A DNA stretch of 64,000 nucleotides from Lactarius indigo (taxonomy: Eukaryota > Basidiomycota > Agaricomycetes > Russulales > Russulaceae), in the NCBI GenBank assembly GCA_025766275.1, contig JAFKAC010000002.1:372001-436000 (forward strand). The letters are read 5' to 3'. A model generated the notes under the pieces. The model saw only the letters and a program-made list of their open reading frames with translations, did not search any database and was not told where the DNA came from. Within the stretch, counting starts at the first letter, position 1. Every line of letters starts with the position of its first letter. The translations under genes and the position numbers were made by a program. This document shows, piece by piece, positions 34,109 through 45,500 of this stretch.

Positions 34109-34716
34109 TGTTGATAAGTGACCCTTGCGCACTTAGCGGCTCACACGGACCGGACTTGCAGCATGGACTGCTGTAGATTAGATATACAGGACTTATAGAT
34201 TAGATACCTTTTGATCTGTACAATCTATTACTTATCATTGCGTCACCTATGACATCATGTACTATGACATCATGCGGACTCCTCTGGACTTGTCATTGTA
34301 CTACGCCTTTGTTCTTTCTTTAGATATATCTTTATTGTGATGTCATTATGATATCATCTTGGTCTGGACACTTCTTGTTCTATACGCCTTGTTCTCCATA
34401 TGCACACTCCTTTGTAGAACAATGCGCTCCTTGTATTCTGTGACCTATAGTTACTTTCCTTGTATTAGTGTCACACCTCTGTACAGTATAAGTAGACTGC
34501 TTGTACGCCCTGGTCCACATCAGTTCTCTCACTGCTGTGTGCCAGGTATGTTCCCTCCTCTCCAATGTATTATCAGTTCTCTCACTGCTGTGTGCCAGAC
34601 TTCACCTCTGCTTCACTCTGCTAGATTCCCTGTTGCTGCTCCCAGCCACCCAGCTTGTCTCACCACAGAACACTTTGTCCCTCTGTGAGTAAGCTATCTA
34701 TGTGTGCTGTTCATCA
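34109..34716 (+). repeat. Copia 5' LTR
   Basis: 608 bp, TGTTGATAAGTGACCC to GCTGTTCATCA. TATAAG near 34486 is the likely core promoter. No difference from the 3' LTR was noticed by eye. Confidence 0.95.
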
Positions 34717-34728
34717 GGTTATGGGCCC
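34717..34728 (+). other. Copia primer-binding site (initiator tRNA-Met half)
   Basis: GGTTATGGGCCC directly follows the LTR. It pairs with the anticodon stem-loop of eukaryotic initiator tRNA-Met (GGGCUCAUAACC) with one G-U wobble, the half-tRNA priming known from Drosophila copia. This contrasts with the self-priming gypsy families here. Confidence 0.65.
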
Positions 34729-35498
34729 TGGTGCCCTAGCCACTCCACTTGGCTGGTCACTGTCTTCCTAGGAGGACACACCAGGCTAAGGTCTGTCTGG
34801 GGCCTTACCAGCCTTGCCCAAGGTAGAGAGCAGTGGGGCGCCACTTGTCTCTGCTTAGGAACCTCCTGTGTATGTACTGCCCAGTAGTCCTACTTTCACC
34901 CCTACTGTTCTCCTAGCCCCTGCGCTATGCGCAAGGAGACTGGGTCTGGTAGCCCCTCAACTTCAAAATATCCAGGCGTGCATGGCCCACTGGGCTGTGT
35001 ATTGTGGAGCTTAGCGCCAGCTGTCTCTGGTGCTCCACACTGGGCGCAGGATCTCCTCACCATGGGAGTGTAAAACCTGGTTCAGGCTCTGGGGGGTGTT
35101 CACCATTATGGTGTTCTGCAACCAGATACCTGCCTTGTAGCGGCAATGGGAAAGGATTCAGTAAAGCCACTTGTGGCGATGAGGCAACCAACAGGCCGAG
35201 GAGGCTGAGGTAGACAGCCTTGGGCTCTGAAAGCAATCCCTTCACCTTCCCCCTGACGCAAACCATTTGAGCTGTGTCCTAGACACATCCTGGCTGGCAG
35301 CTAGCTCATGGTATGGCAAAGGGACTCTCTCAACCTGGGCCTAGCCCTTGTATCACTGGCATACCATCAGGAGGCAGGACGCGTTAGCGTTCTGGCCTTA
35401 CAGAATCACAGACAGGAGTGGTACCCCCTCTATCTTTATGTCTTGCAACAATGAAGCACTGTCGCTGACTGCTCCTCGGCGACAGATAAATCATCCCA
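34729..35498 (+). other. Copia untranslated leader
   Basis: About 770 bases between the primer-binding site and the ORF. No convincing coding sequence; probably the 5' leader with dimerisation and packaging signals, though I see no specific motif. Confidence 0.5.
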
Positions 35499-38400
35499 AT
35501 GTCTGGTTCATCTTCCACCCCTGCTGCCGGTGCTGGTGCTCCTCCCAGCCCCACCGGTGGCTCTGCAGGAGGCTCACTCCCTCCTCCTTCTGGGTCCACA
35601 CCCTCCACACGTCTCTCTCAGGCCCACAGTGCCAACTTTGGCATGCCATCTGGCATCCACCTCACCCAGTTTGACGGCACTGGCTGGAACGAATGGTCTG
35701 GGACCATTGAGGCTATCCTCACGCTGCATGAGGCTGAAGATGTGTTCACCTTGGACACACCCCCATCTGGTATCACTACTGATGAGTGGGACTCAGTCCA
35801 GCGTCGTTCCAAGGCGTACCTCCGCCTCTACCTCAAGCCAGATGTCTACTCCCTTGTGGCGGACAACATTGTCTATGCCACCTTCAAGGCGAAGTGGGAC
35901 AAACTGAGAGACGTATATGCTGGTGCTTCGGGCAGCACCACCATCTTTAACTTGTGGATCCAGTTAACGCAAGCCCGCCTCGACGACTCCGCACCCATGG
36001 CCGCTCAGCTGGCCAAGCTCAATGAGCTTAGGGTTGCCCTTTCCAACGCGCAGATGGGTGTCTCTGACGTCCAATACTGCCTCATTCTCCTCCACGCGCT
36101 GCCGCCCTCTTATGAGGTGTTGGCCTCAACCATCCTTGCCAGTGGAGCCCCTTCCACACTCAAGCACGCTGAAATTATAGCGCGCATAGTGTCGGAAGAA
36201 GCTCGCCGTGCCGGGCCCTCTGGCTCTTCCCTCAACAAGGTGGCCCCCGTCAAGTCGACGGGCAAAAAGGGCAAGAAAGACCACTCTGGTCTGACTTGCC
36301 ACTATTGCAACAAAAAGGGCCACATCAAGCCTGACTGCAGGAAGAAAAAGAAGGATGAGGCTGACGCAAAGGAGAAGGAGAAAGCAGGCAACAAGGCTGC
36401 AAATAGTCATATTCTTGTACCTACCACCGCCTCCATTAAGGAGGTCGAAGAGCCCGCCATAGACTGGGCTTCTCAATCTATTTCTGTTGCCTTGTATGCT
36501 GCCTCACGTGTGCGTTGGATGATGGACAGTGGTGCTACGCACCACATTACACCACATCGGTCTGACTTCAAGGACTACACCCCAACTAAAGGCACTGTAC
36601 ACCTGGGTGATAAGTCCACAATAGACCAAGTGGGTGTCGGATCTGTCGTCTTTACAACGAGCCAGGGAATCTCCATCACCCTCAGTAATGTGCTACACCT
36701 ACCACAGGTGAAGACGCGCTTCTTATCAACGCGTGCCCTAGCACAAAAGGGTGCTGAGATCGCCTTTGATAGTGGCTCTTTTAAAATATCTATCAACCAA
36801 AAGTGTGTGGCCAAAGGCTACCTTGAGGACAACCTGTACTGGTTGGACGCAGCCAGCGTCGGCCTCAACGCCCACACAAAATCAAGTGCTGCCACACTTG
36901 ATATCTGGCATCAACGCATGGGACACATCTCCTCTGCGGCGCTGAAGGCGCATGGTCCCTCTGCCACTACAGGCATGGACATAGATAGCTCCACCACGGC
37001 CCACACAGTATGCCGTGGGTGTGAGATGGGTAAATCCACTCGCCAACCCTTTTCTGCGTCCTCCAACAAAAGGACAACTCGTCAATTTGAGATCGTGCAC
37101 AGTGACCTCGCCGGTCCTATGCAGACTCAGTCCTTGCAAGGCTCGACCTACACTGCCACCTTCATAGAGGACCACACTAAGTTCACTGTGGTACACTTCC
37201 TTAAGTCGAAGGACCAGTTTGCTAAGTCGCTGCAGATATATTTGGCCTGGGGTGAAACCCAGTCTGGCCATAAATTGCACGCTCTGCACTCTGACCGTGG
37301 TGGCGAGTACATGTCGAGTGTCACGCAGGACATTCTTAAGCAGAAAGGGATAGAGCATCACCTCACGATGCCGGGTTCACCACAGTCCAACGGGAAAGCC
37401 GAGCGGTTTAACCGCACCATTATGGATAAGGCAATGTCCATGCTTCACACAGCTGGCATGTCTAAAGGCTTCTGGGAGCATGCAGTGTGCGCAGCTGTGC
37501 ACATCTATAACCGCTCTCCAGTCCGTGGGCTTAAGTGGCGCACTCCTTATGAGCTCTGGCACTCTGGCAAAGTGCCCGATGTCTCACATCTCCGCGTCTT
37601 TGGATGCAAGGGGTACATGCACGTACCCGCTGATAAGCGTCGCAAATTGGATGCGAAGGCCATTGAGGTCACGCTTATTGGGTTTGAGCCCGAATCTAAG
37701 GGCTATAAGCTCTGGGACCGCTCAACCCGCTCCGTCCGAGTGTCCAGGGATGTGACATTCGACGAGAGTAGCTTCCCGTCCCTCCAGGGTGTTGAGACAC
37801 ACCCCACACCTTCACCACCAGTCGTGCCTAGCACAACAGTGACTGCCGTGCCTCACCCGCCGGCGTTACCACCAATGCGAGCCCCCTCCCCTGCACACTC
37901 CAGTAGTAGTGAGGAGGAGGATGTTGAAAAGCTCCTAGACCCCCCACAAGTCCAACCACGCCCCACCACTCCACCACCTGCTCTAGCGGCTCCGCCCACC
38001 ACACCAAAGCGTGAGCAAGCCACTCCCACTTCACCCCCGCCGCGTCCTAGTGCAACGCGCATTATGCGCCATGTCCCTCCTCCCTCACCAGAAATGCCTG
38101 GGGGATTTGAGGATCGTGCACAGCGTAGTCAGCTGTTGCGCGAGATGGACAATGCACCAAGACGCAGTGCTCGTGCCCCTGTCCCTAATCCGCGTTACTT
38201 CAATGCGGACAATGCGGCATGGCGCGGCAGGCGTCTGGGGTATGCGGAGTTACTGGCTGCTGCCTTTGTGGGCCGAGACCCTGCAACCTATGCAGAGGCC
38301 ATGCGGTCTGCAGCTGCAGATGAGTGGACTAAGGCGTGTCAGTATGAAATGGACGCCCTAGCTAAAAATGGGACTTGGGAGTTAGTGGATCTCCCGCCTA

Positions 38401-39821
38401 ATCGCAAGGCAGTAAAATCCAAATGGGTCTTCAAGCTCAAAGCGGATGGCCGCTACAGAGCTCGCTTGGTGGCTAAGGGATTCACGCAGATCCCTGGCAT
38501 AGATTTTGATGAAACCTTCTCTCCCGTCGCACGATTTGAGTCGCTACATTTACTTCTGGCGTTGGCCGCGCTGGAGGACTGGCACATCCATCAGATGGAT
38601 GTTAAGTCTGCTTTTCTCAATGGCGTACTTGACGAGGAGATTTACATGGAGCAGCCACAAGGTTTCACTGTCACTGGCTCTGAGACAAAGGTGTGTCGCC
38701 TGGTTAAGGCGATCTATGGTCTCAAACAGGCCTCCCGCGCATGGAACTTGCAATTCCATGGAGTGCTCACTGCACTCGGCTTTAAGCGGACGTTTGCTGA
38801 TGCTGGCATATATGTGATGCCTCAACGGGAGGGGTATGATCCACTCTTCGTTATTGTCTACGTTGACGACATCACTATACTGGGTCCCTCGTTGAGTGGA
38901 ATCAAGCGTCTCAAATCAGACTTGTCTGAACGCTATGAGATGACAGATCTCGGGGAGATAGAGTCTTATCTTGGTATGCGCATTGTACGCGACCGCTCCC
39001 TCAGACGCATCGAAATAGATCAGTCTGGTTACATCAAGGATGTCCTTGAACGCTTTGGCATGTCTGATGCCACACCACACAACACACCCTTGCCCGCTGG
39101 TGCTGACGAGCACTTGGTTAAATATACGTCGCAGGCAACTGCCTCAGATATTTCCCACTACCAGTCTCTGATTGGGAGTCTGCTTTATGTGCAGATTGGC
39201 ACTAGGCCAGATATCTCTTTCGCTGTGTCACGTTTGGCGCAGTACGCAGCGAACCCTTCACCACAACATCTGCGACTTGCGCAGTATGTCCTGTCCTACC
39301 TAGTAGGAACTTTGGATATGCGTATTGTCTATGATGGCGCCAATGGCGATGGCCTTCACGGCTACACTGATTCCAGTCTGGCTGATCAGACTGACGACCG
39401 CCACTCCACCTCTGGTTATGTGTTCCTACTAGCTAACGGTGCAATAAGCTGGTCTTCGCGCAAGCAAAAGACTGTTGCCCAAAACACAACGGAAGCGGAA
39501 TACATGGCCATGACCGACGCGGCTAACCAGGCTGCGTGGTATCAGAGCTTCCTCACGGAACTCGGGTACGAGGTCGACGACCCCATCCCACTTCATGGTG
39601 ACAATAAGGGTGCCATTGACTTGGCCTTGAACCCTGTCACTGGGAGACGGTCTAAGCACATTGCCATACGGCATCATGTCATTCGGGAGTACATCGAAAA
39701 GGGGACCATCACCCTCATTAGAACTCCTACTGTGGATATGGTTGCGGACGGCTTTACAAAGTCACTACCGCGTGTCCTGCTGCAGAAGCACAACGATGAC
39801 ATGGGACTTGTATGTACTTAG
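35499..39821 (+). CDS. gag-pol: Copia Gag-Pol polyprotein
   Basis: 1440 residues from ATG. Gag: capsid-like (UBN2-type) region about 50-235 and zinc knuckle C267/C270/H275/C280 followed by a lysine-rich stretch. Protease MMDSGATHH (D343). Integrase: zinc region H471, H476, C505, C508 and DD35E core D536, D599, E635. A Pro/Ser-rich linker (about 760-860) precedes reverse transcriptase (SKWVFKLKADG; YVDD at 1121-1124) and RNase H with GYTDSSLADQ and the TEAEYMA motif near 1332. The order PR-IN-RT-RH defines Ty1/copia. All catalytic residues are present and there is no frameshift between gag and pol. Confidence 0.96.
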   Translation: MSGSSSTPAAGAGAPPSPTGGSAGGSLPPPSGSTPSTRLSQAHSANFGMPSGIHLTQFDGTGWNEWSGTIEAILTLHEAEDVFTLDTPPSGITTDEWDSVQRRSKAYLRLYLKPDVYSLVADNIVYATFKAKWDKLRDVYAGASGSTTIFNLWIQLTQARLDDSAPMAAQLAKLNELRVALSNAQMGVSDVQYCLILLHALPPSYEVLASTILASGAPSTLKHAEIIARIVSEEARRAGPSGSSLNKVAPVKSTGKKGKKDHSGLTCHYCNKKGHIKPDCRKKKKDEADAKEKEKAGNKAANSHILVPTTASIKEVEEPAIDWASQSISVALYAASRVRWMMDSGATHHITPHRSDFKDYTPTKGTVHLGDKSTIDQVGVGSVVFTTSQGISITLSNVLHLPQVKTRFLSTRALAQKGAEIAFDSGSFKISINQKCVAKGYLEDNLYWLDAASVGLNAHTKSSAATLDIWHQRMGHISSAALKAHGPSATTGMDIDSSTTAHTVCRGCEMGKSTRQPFSASSNKRTTRQFEIVHSDLAGPMQTQSLQGSTYTATFIEDHTKFTVVHFLKSKDQFAKSLQIYLAWGETQSGHKLHALHSDRGGEYMSSVTQDILKQKGIEHHLTMPGSPQSNGKAERFNRTIMDKAMSMLHTAGMSKGFWEHAVCAAVHIYNRSPVRGLKWRTPYELWHSGKVPDVSHLRVFGCKGYMHVPADKRRKLDAKAIEVTLIGFEPESKGYKLWDRSTRSVRVSRDVTFDESSFPSLQGVETHPTPSPPVVPSTTVTAVPHPPALPPMRAPSPAHSSSSEEEDVEKLLDPPQVQPRPTTPPPALAAPPTTPKREQATPTSPPPRPSATRIMRHVPPPSPEMPGGFEDRAQRSQLLREMDNAPRRSARAPVPNPRYFNADNAAWRGRRLGYAELLAAAFVGRDPATYAEAMRSAAADEWTKACQYEMDALAKNGTWELVDLPPNRKAVKSKWVFKLKADGRYRARLVAKGFTQIPGIDFDETFSPVARFESLHLLLALAALEDWHIHQMDVKSAFLNGVLDEEIYMEQPQGFTVTGSETKVCRLVKAIYGLKQASRAWNLQFHGVLTALGFKRTFADAGIYVMPQREGYDPLFVIVYVDDITILGPSLSGIKRLKSDLSERYEMTDLGEIESYLGMRIVRDRSLRRIEIDQSGYIKDVLERFGMSDATPHNTPLPAGADEHLVKYTSQATASDISHYQSLIGSLLYVQIGTRPDISFAVSRLAQYAANPSPQHLRLAQYVLSYLVGTLDMRIVYDGANGDGLHGYTDSSLADQTDDRHSTSGYVFLLANGAISWSSRKQKTVAQNTTEAEYMAMTDAANQAAWYQSFLTELGYEVDDPIPLHGDNKGAIDLALNPVTGRRSKHIAIRHHVIREYIEKGTITLIRTPTVDMVADGFTKSLPRVLLQKHNDDMGLVCT

Positions 39822-39840
39822 ATTGTAGATCACGGGGAGA

Positions 39841-40448
39841 TGTTGATAAGTGACCCTTGCGCACTTAGCGGCTCACACGGACCGGACTTGCAGCATGGAC
39901 TGCTGTAGATTAGATATACAGGACTTATAGATTAGATACCTTTTGATCTGTACAATCTATTACTTATCATTGCGTCACCTATGACATCATGTACTATGAC
40001 ATCATGCGGACTCCTCTGGACTTGTCATTGTACTACGCCTTTGTTCTTTCTTTAGATATATCTTTATTGTGATGTCATTATGATATCATCTTGGTCTGGA
40101 CACTTCTTGTTCTATACGCCTTGTTCTCCATATGCACACTCCTTTGTAGAACAATGCGCTCCTTGTATTCTGTGACCTATAGTTACTTTCCTTGTATTAG
40201 TGTCACACCTCTGTACAGTATAAGTAGACTGCTTGTACGCCCTGGTCCACATCAGTTCTCTCACTGCTGTGTGCCAGGTATGTTCCCTCCTCTCCAATGT
40301 ATTATCAGTTCTCTCACTGCTGTGTGCCAGACTTCACCTCTGCTTCACTCTGCTAGATTCCCTGTTGCTGCTCCCAGCCACCCAGCTTGTCTCACCACAG
40401 AACACTTTGTCCCTCTGTGAGTAAGCTATCTATGTGTGCTGTTCATCA
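39841..40448 (+). repeat. Copia 3' LTR
   Basis: 608 bp, preceded by the purine tract atcacggggaga. Followed by the TSD TTCAG and the rest of the Gypsy-B LTR. Confidence 0.95.
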
Positions 40449-40555
40449 TTCAGCTTGCGTAGGGTTGACACAAGGTCCCCATTCGCCCTTACTTTGCTAA
40501 GTCGATTACGCCTTCCTTGAAGTCCAAGTCGGACTAACGCCGGTGGAGCGTAACA
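40449..40555 (+). repeat. Gypsy-B 5' LTR, second piece
   Basis: TTCAGCTTGCG to GGAGCGTAACA, including the 5-base target duplication of copia. Joined to 33732-34108 without one duplication it gives 479 bp, the length of the 3' LTR. Confidence 0.93.
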
Positions 40556-40557
40556 TT

Positions 40558-40568
40558 AAGACCAAGAT
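40558..40568 (+). other. Gypsy-B primer-binding site
   Basis: AAGACCAAGAT two bases inside the LTR, exact reverse complement of ATCTTGGTCTT at 33969-33979 (and 47513-47523). Confidence 0.82.
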
Positions 40569-40575
40569 CCTCATC

Positions 40576-42510
40576 GTGGCGTACTCGACCAGAGACCAGT
40601 GGACGTCCTTCCGTCCCTATCATATTGAACGACGAGGAGATCGCAACATACCAACAAGATTCTTAGGAGCAGCTCAGTGGAGAGAAAGAGGAGAAGACAC
40701 TGGGTACTTTGTGGAGTTCAACGGTCCAAACCGTTTTCGACCTGTTGAGTTCAATTTCGAACACCTTTGTTGGACCGAGGTTACTTGGAACCCTATAGAC
40801 CATCGCTGGGATATTGTACGACCAGCCGGAAGAAATTACAACTGCAACATCGACGCGCGGGAACTCAACAGCCGCGCAGACTACGGTCCCATTGACGGAC
40901 AAGCACAGGAACATACGGACGAAGGAATCAGCGGAGAAGAGACCTCCGATAGCCAATCACCAGACCGAGGAAATACGCCAGCAGAAGAAGCCAGCCTAGG
41001 AGCTATTGGCGAACGCATCATACAACAAACTGAGTCCCTGACTATCCATCAACCCGAACCAGAAATAATCCACATTCATAGCCCAGCAGTTGCAATGGCA
41101 ACAGCCACCATCACGCAAGAGGAGGTGCCGCTCACCACTGAAGCAAGGGGTCAAATAGCCCTAGAAGAACAAAGACGCATCGCAGAAGGATCGCGAGCCA
41201 ATCCGGCTCCCATCGACCCATACACCAGTCACCGAATGACTGACGACGACGTAGCCATCCATCGCGCCATCGGGCCAGACATAGCTGACCCCCCCAGCGG
41301 TGGAGGAGGACCCCCTGGCGACTTACCAGGCGGAGAACCCCCACCCCGAGGGATGGGATTCGGAGGGTTTCCTGGAGGATTCCCAGGAGGACCACCAGGA
41401 GGAGGACACCCTGGAGGAGGACTACCAGGTGCAGGTCCCACTATTCCCCCTCCAAATAGTAAACTAGCTGGCGAAGCACCCACAGTATTCGATGGAGAAC
41501 ACGCAAGAGTCGAAGCATTTCTCACTCAATGGCACGTCTACTGGGGCATGAACGCAGACGAAGGCATCATGGCCACACCATACCGACGAGCTCTCCTCTT
41601 CCTATCATACATCAAAGGCGTTAACGTCAGCGAATGGGTGTTGGCAATGCTTACCTGGCTCAACGGTCAGATACAAGCAGGAATACCCCGAACTAGCGAG
41701 GGATTATGGAACGAAGTCACGCGCAGCTTTATGCAGCGCTTCAGAAACACGATGGAGCAAGAGCAAGCCCAATATGAACTGAAGAAAGGGCTCAAAATGA
41801 TTGGGGGCAATTTAGATGAGTACTGTACCCAATTTGAGCAACTAGTGCGATGCGCACATTATCGGCTTGATGACCCCCAGACGCTCGACCTGTTTGCAAG
41901 CGGATTACCCACCGACCTATACTCCAAGGTATACACCCTCGACTCCCCACGAAATTACCGCGAATGGAAAGAAGCAGCCACTACCCGCCAGCAACAATAC
42001 ATGCACCTCAAAGCGATGCTTAACAAGGGGGCGCCACAAAAACAGGAAAGATCGCAAAGACAACAACAGCGCTCCTGGCAACCCCAAAACCTCCCACGAG
42101 ACCCAAATGCGATGGATACATCTGTGGATCGCATTAGAGGGCGACTGACAGGAGCAGAAGAAATACTCGCCCCTCGCCCTCCATATCGACCTCGTGGAGG
42201 GTTCCTACAGAGAGGAGGAGGACGTAATAACCCAAGGCCAGTCACTTGTTACAATTGTGGAAAGGACGGACACATGGCCCGAGATTGCAGACAGCCACAA
42301 AGGGATTACCAATCCCAAGCATCTAGTAGTCGGTATATCGACACTGACTACCATCAACAAGAACCCGAAGTCGCTACCAGGGCGGTCCAAGAAGTACCCC
42401 CTCAACAGCGCGCCAGCGACTGGCTTAACGGAGTAGCAGGAGAATCGGACGACGTTAAAGACATTATCCTCCAACAATTATGGAAGAAGGAGGGTTTTCA
42501 GGACACCTAA
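40576..42510 (+). CDS. gag: Gypsy-B Gag
   Basis: About 644 residues if counted from the conserved GTG (40576-40578); the first in-frame ATG is at 41095 (MATATITQ), and an in-frame ACG lies 39 nt upstream of the GTG. N-terminal part STRDQWTSFRPY, a Gly/Pro-rich linker (about 41285-41450), a capsid-like region with QWHVYWGMNADEG, and zinc knuckle CYNCGKDGHMARDC (about 42250-42291). It ends KKEGFQDT at TAA 42508-42510; the slip site is just before. Gag assembles particles and binds the element RNA. No internal stop. Which codon initiates is unsettled. Confidence 0.88.
   Translation: MAYSTRDQWTSFRPYHIERRGDRNIPTRFLGAAQWRERGEDTGYFVEFNGPNRFRPVEFNFEHLCWTEVTWNPIDHRWDIVRPAGRNYNCNIDARELNSRADYGPIDGQAQEHTDEGISGEETSDSQSPDRGNTPAEEASLGAIGERIIQQTESLTIHQPEPEIIHIHSPAVAMATATITQEEVPLTTEARGQIALEEQRRIAEGSRANPAPIDPYTSHRMTDDDVAIHRAIGPDIADPPSGGGGPPGDLPGGEPPPRGMGFGGFPGGFPGGPPGGGHPGGGLPGAGPTIPPPNSKLAGEAPTVFDGEHARVEAFLTQWHVYWGMNADEGIMATPYRRALLFLSYIKGVNVSEWVLAMLTWLNGQIQAGIPRTSEGLWNEVTRSFMQRFRNTMEQEQAQYELKKGLKMIGGNLDEYCTQFEQLVRCAHYRLDDPQTLDLFASGLPTDLYSKVYTLDSPRNYREWKEAATTRQQQYMHLKAMLNKGAPQKQERSQRQQQRSWQPQNLPRDPNAMDTSVDRIRGRLTGAEEILAPRPPYRPRGGFLQRGGGRNNPRPVTCYNCGKDGHMARDCRQPQRDYQSQASSSRYIDTDYHQQEPEVATRAVQEVPPQQRASDWLNGVAGESDDVKDIILQQLWKKEGFQDT
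42492..42498 (+). other. -1 slip site, Gypsy-B gag/pol
   Basis: G GGT TTT in the gag frame, four codons before the gag TAA. After a -1 shift the reading continues FSGHLNPSAWVRA into protease. Gag is in frame 1 and pol in frame 0 (modulo 3), as a -1 shift requires. Confidence 0.75.
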
Positions 42511-45500
42511 ACCCATCGGCCTGGGTAAGGGCAGTCAATTGTAACAGTGTAATCATGACTCGCTACCGTTCAATGAGAGTTCCAGTATCGATTCGCACCA
42601 GTTACGCAATGGCCAACATACGAGCTTTAGTAGACTCAGGAGCAACCCATTGCTTCATGAGGCCCTCCTTCGTCAAAAGGATGGGGTTTGGGACCAAACC
42701 GCTAGACGTCCCGAAGAAAATATGGAACATCGATAATACTGAAAACAAATCGGGGCATATTACCCATTATATCGATGTGGATGTGCAAACTAAAGGGATT
42801 AATAAGGAAATACGCTTCCTTATCACCGACATAGGAGACGAAGACATCGTATTAGGATACCCATGGCTCGCAATATACGACCCTCACATCAAATGGTCAC
42901 AAGCAGCCATACACGAAGCAATGCTTCCCATTGTCATCCGATCAGTAAATCCTCGCATCGAACGGATCACACCGGTAGTGGCAGCCTCCTCCGTGCAAGA
43001 CGATGAATATGAAGTTGTACACTCCTGTGTCATCACCGACAAACAACGACAACAATTCGAAGAGGGGTGTTGAATCAGAGCAACAGCGACGGATCTCGCC
43101 ATCGCGGCCCACCAATATGTCACTAAAGCTGAGTTACCCCCCGAGTATCAAGAGTTTGAACGTCTCTTCAGCGAAAAGGCGTCGGACAGGTTTCCTCCCA
43201 GTAGACCCTGGGATCACGCGATCAAATTCAAACCAGGAACGGCAGATGCCATTGACTGCAAAATATACCCCATGACTCAGGAAGAAGACAAGAAATTACG
43301 GGAGTGGATAAACGAGCAATTAAAGAAGGGATACATACGGCCTTCCAAATCCCCATACGCATCATCCTTTTTCTTCATCAAGAAAAAAGATGGAAAACTA
43401 CGACCGGTACAAGACTACCGAAAGATCAACGCGGTCACCATTCGCAATCAATACCCACTCCCTCTCATCTCCGACCTTATCACGGACCTCAGCAACGCCC
43501 ATATTTACACCAAGCTTGACATTAGGTGGGGGTACAATAATATACGCATCAAGGAAGGAGACGAAGAGAAAGCAGCGTTTAAAACGCGATATGGACTATT
43601 CGAACCAACGGTGATGTTTTTCGGCCTGACCAACTCCCCTGCAACGTTCCAGACCATGATGAACTTTATATTTAGAGACATCATGGCAAAGCACAAAACA
43701 CGTGGAACAGTTATTAGAGTCTACATGGACGACATTGGCATCGCCACCGGGCTCAAACATTTGCTGACAGACCACATTGAAGCGGTCAAGGACGTCCTCC
43801 GCGTATCTGCGGAACACGACCTCTATTATAAGCTTGAAAAATGCCTCTTCCACTCCCCACGCATGGATTACCTGGGGGTAATCCTTGAAAAGGGGGTGAC
43901 GCGCATGGACCCTGTCAAAGTTGCCGGCATCAAGGACTGGCCTACGCCAACCAAAGTTAAGGACGTCTGCTCTTTTCTCGGATTTTGCAATTTTTATCGA
44001 CCTTTCATACGAGGCTTCGCAACCAGGGCATGGCCACTTAACAAACTTACATGAAAGGACACTGAGTGGCGTTGGGGAACCAAAGAAGAAAAAGCATTCC
44101 AAGACCTCAAAACCCTTGTCACCAGCGAGCCCATCCTAGCACACCCCGATCTCACCCAACAATTTGAGTTGGAGGTTGATGCGTCGGGCTTTGCGACGGG
44201 AGCGGTCCTCCTTCAACGCAAAAAGGACGGCAAACGACACCCCATTGGCTACTACTCATCTACTCTCAATGAAGCAGAACGGAACTACGACATTTACGAC
44301 CTCGAACTCCTGGCAATTGTCAAAGCTTTCCGCCATTGGAGGCCCCTTCTAGCAGGCTCCCCTCACAAGATCAAGGTCTTCTCCGACCATCTAAACCTAC
44401 AATACTGGAAGTCACCACAAAAAATTAGCAGACGCGTTGCCAGGGAAGTACTCGAACTCTCCGAATATGACTTTGAAATTCATCACGTCAAAGGAACCTC
44501 CAACGGACGTGCTGACGCGCTATCGCGAAGACCAGACTACGACCAAGGGGAACACGACAACGAAGGAATAACAGTACTACCAGACAGCATCTTCATACGC
44601 GCCAACATCCTGGAAGAACCACGAAACCCTCACGGGAGGCCGGAGATCCTACCAGTGGAAATGATCCCTATGCACCCCATTTACGAACAAGACATAGCTA
44701 AGTTGAAGCCATGGGTCGACGCGCATAAACTAAAAGACATTGAAGGAACATGGTATAAAGACAGACGTCGAGTGGTCACCGGAGGCATCCATGACAAACG
44801 CACCATCATCGCCGCACATCATGATTCTCCCGTATACGGCCATCCAGGCATTAAACGCACCCTCCAACTGACAGAACGACACTACTGGTGGCCGCAGATG
44901 AAAAATGACATCACAGATTACGTGAAAGGGTGCGCGGAATGTCAATGACACAAGGTCAATCTCCGCCCCATCCGAGCGCCTCTGCAACCCATCTATCCCA
45001 AACCGGAAGCCCTACCGTTCGAGACCATCGCAGTGGACTTCATCACCAAACTCCCCATATCTCGCGGCTATGACTCCATTCTAACAGTAACAGATCACGA
45101 TTGCACCAAAGCCGCCGTCTTCATCCCTTGCCATGAAGAGATAACCGCTGAAGGGACAGCTGCTCTGTATGTGTCACACATCTTCCCACGATTTGGACTC
45201 CCTTCGCGTGTTATCAGCGATCGAGACCCACGTTTTGCATCCAAATTTATGCGGGAGATATGCAAGATCCTCGGCATCAGCCAAAACATCTCAACTGCTT
45301 ATCACCCCAGAACCGACGGCCAATCGGAACGAACAAACCAGTGGCTAGAGCAATACCTCTGCTTTTGGGTAAATGAGCGGCAGGATGATTGGGTTCGATA
45401 TCTACCCATGGCAGAATTCACACACAATAACTGGCCAAATGAGACCACGCGGGAATCCCCTTTCTTTCTCTTATCAGGGTACAACCCCCGCGCTGATTGG

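Larger units (their letters stand above)
34109..40448 (+). mobile_element. Intact Ty1/copia element
   Basis: A 6340-bp element with 608-bp LTRs that appear identical, 5-bp TSD TTCAG (34104-34108, 40449-40453), a primer-binding site, one uninterrupted 1440-codon ORF and a purine tract (cacggggaga) before the 3' LTR. It is inserted in the R/U5 part of the Gypsy-B 5' LTR. It is the youngest insertion in its nest and the best candidate for a still-active element. Confidence 0.96.

Noticed and set aside
34359..34688. 109-codon open frame inside the copia LTR (also 40091-40420)
   Set aside because: Identical because the LTRs are identical; no similarity to a known protein and it runs out at the LTR end.
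44052..44054. TGA as a recoded (selenocysteine or readthrough) codon in gypsy pol
   Set aside because: Positions differ between copies and siblings have ordinary Arg codons; mutation explains them.
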